Origin: Chloroflexota bacterium
Lineage (GTDB): Bacteria; Chloroflexota; Anaerolineae; B4-G1; SLSP01
DNA length: 17,208 nt
Reading direction: 5' to 3'
NCBI GenBank assembly: GCA_022707665.1
Contig: JAKJAE010000022.1
Location: 1 to 17,208 of the forward strand
Made by a program: the position numbers and the translations under genes. Shown piece by piece: positions 16,744 through 17,208 of this stretch (its first letter is position 1; every line of letters begins with the position of its first letter). The notes under the pieces are model-generated. The model made no database searches. It was not told the origin of the DNA and saw nothing but the letters and a program-made list of their open reading frames with translations.

Positions 16744-17208
16744 TAAGTGTTCAGCGTTCCCCCGGGGCGTGGTATGATGGGCGGCGTGGAAGAGCGAACC
16801 GAGCGCAACTTAGCGGCAGAGAACGCAGCACTGCGGAGCGAGGTGGCGCGGCTGCAGGCTAAAAACGCAGCCTTGCAGGTGCAGGTGGCACAGCAGGGTG
16901 CGGAACTGGCCGCGGCGCTGGAACGATTGGCGGAGCTGGAGCGGCGGGGCCAGGAAGCGCCGGGATTTGTGAAGCCCAATCGGCCGAAGCCTGAGGGGGA
17001 ACGGCGACCGCGGAAGAAACGGGCCGCCGAACACAACACGTCGCGGCAACGGCTGACGCCGACACGGCAAGTGCGGCATGCGCTGGAGCGCTGCCCGGAG
17101 TGCCAGTACGAACTGCGGGGGGAGAGCATCGACTACACCCGCGAAGTGATCGAGTTGCCCGCGCCGCAAGCGGTGGAGGTAATCGAGCACCGCGTGGTGA
17201 AGCGCTGG
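16744..17208 (+). mobile_element. IS66-family insertion sequence, left part
   Basis: The transposase N-terminus at 16774 marks a mobile element that continues past the window. A candidate left terminal sequence begins GTAAGTGTTCAGCG at about 16744, 30 bases before the ATG. IS66-group ends commonly begin GTAA, so this boundary is plausible, but the right end and target duplication are not visible. The transposase appears to be the first gene, with no accessory tnpA/tnpB ahead of it, as in the single-gene ISBst12-like subgroup. Confidence 0.55.
16774..17208 (+). CDS. IS66-family transposase, N-terminal part (truncated by window edge)
   Basis: An open frame of 145 codons from ATG (16774, or the adjacent ATG at 16777) runs off the window without a stop. 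Residues 8-58 are a strongly heptad-patterned Leu/Ala/Glu coiled coil (LAAENAALRSEVARLQAKNA and so on). A basic linker with PGFVKPNRPKP and RRPRKKR follows. Then comes the zinc-finger start CPEC (C107, C110) and REVIELPAPQAVEVIEHRVV, the segment that precedes the second Cys pair in IS66 transposases. The catalytic DDE domain would lie outside the window. No clear ribosome site is visible. Intactness cannot be judged. Confidence 0.75.
   Translation, partial: MMGGVEERTERNLAAENAALRSEVARLQAKNAALQVQVAQQGAELAAALERLAELERRGQEAPGFVKPNRPKPEGERRPRKKRAAEHNTSRQRLTPTRQVRHALERCPECQYELRGESIDYTREVIELPAPQAVEVIEHRVVKRW

Overview
This is a roughly 60% GC bacterial chromosomal window. The gene content suggests a heterotrophic member of the Chloroflexota: a polyphosphate glucokinase, a GH63-like glucosidase of the kind common there, an ADP-ribosylglycohydrolase/lectin fusion, a DsrE-like protein and an IS66-type element. 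That placement is inferred from gene content, because no rRNA or other marker gene is present.

Layout, left to right. Positions 1-3831 (+) hold a sugar-type catabolic run: the tail of an unidentified gene, a Gfo/Idh/MocA dehydrogenase, a large ADP-ribosylglycohydrolase-family protein with lectin-like C-terminal domains, a strongly structured intergenic RNA segment, and a small DsrE-like protein. A minus-strand gene at 3847-4914 converges on it. That gene is a GH63-type glucosidase that appears to have lost two large internal blocks in frame. Positions 4936-9415 (+) form the centre of the window: a sigma70-type promoter, a 33-codon ORF ending in three Cys codons, an intrinsic terminator, then citrate synthase, aconitase and NAD-type isocitrate dehydrogenase. 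This is the oxidative branch of the TCA cycle down to 2-oxoglutarate, apparently under leader-peptide attenuation. A long hairpin terminator separates it from guaB (IMP dehydrogenase, 9542-11020). A REP-like palindrome cluster (11071-11216) follows.

Positions 11219-15237 contain an inositol-monophosphatase-family gene (-) diverging from a three-gene operon (+): KDG kinase, KDPG aldolase and a uroporphyrinogen-decarboxylase-like protein. The two divergent promoters overlap almost completely. Kinase and aldolase convert 2-keto-3-deoxygluconate to pyruvate and glyceraldehyde-3-phosphate, feeding the TCA enzymes encoded upstream. A hairpin at 15261-15291 separates this operon from a convergent polyphosphate glucokinase (-). 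Further right are an RRM-type glycine-rich RNA-binding protein (-) and the left part of an IS66-family element whose transposase runs off the window.

The best candidate for an undescribed system is the region 4936-5193. A nearly leaderless short ORF ending Gly-Gly-Cys-Cys-Cys-stop lies between a good promoter and a good terminator, upstream of citrate synthase/aconitase/isocitrate dehydrogenase. The sequence also shows competing helices that could couple translation of the Cys codons to terminator formation. This suggests cysteine-sensitive attenuation of a TCA operon whose middle enzyme needs an Fe-S cluster. The second notable item is the doubly deleted GH63 gene.
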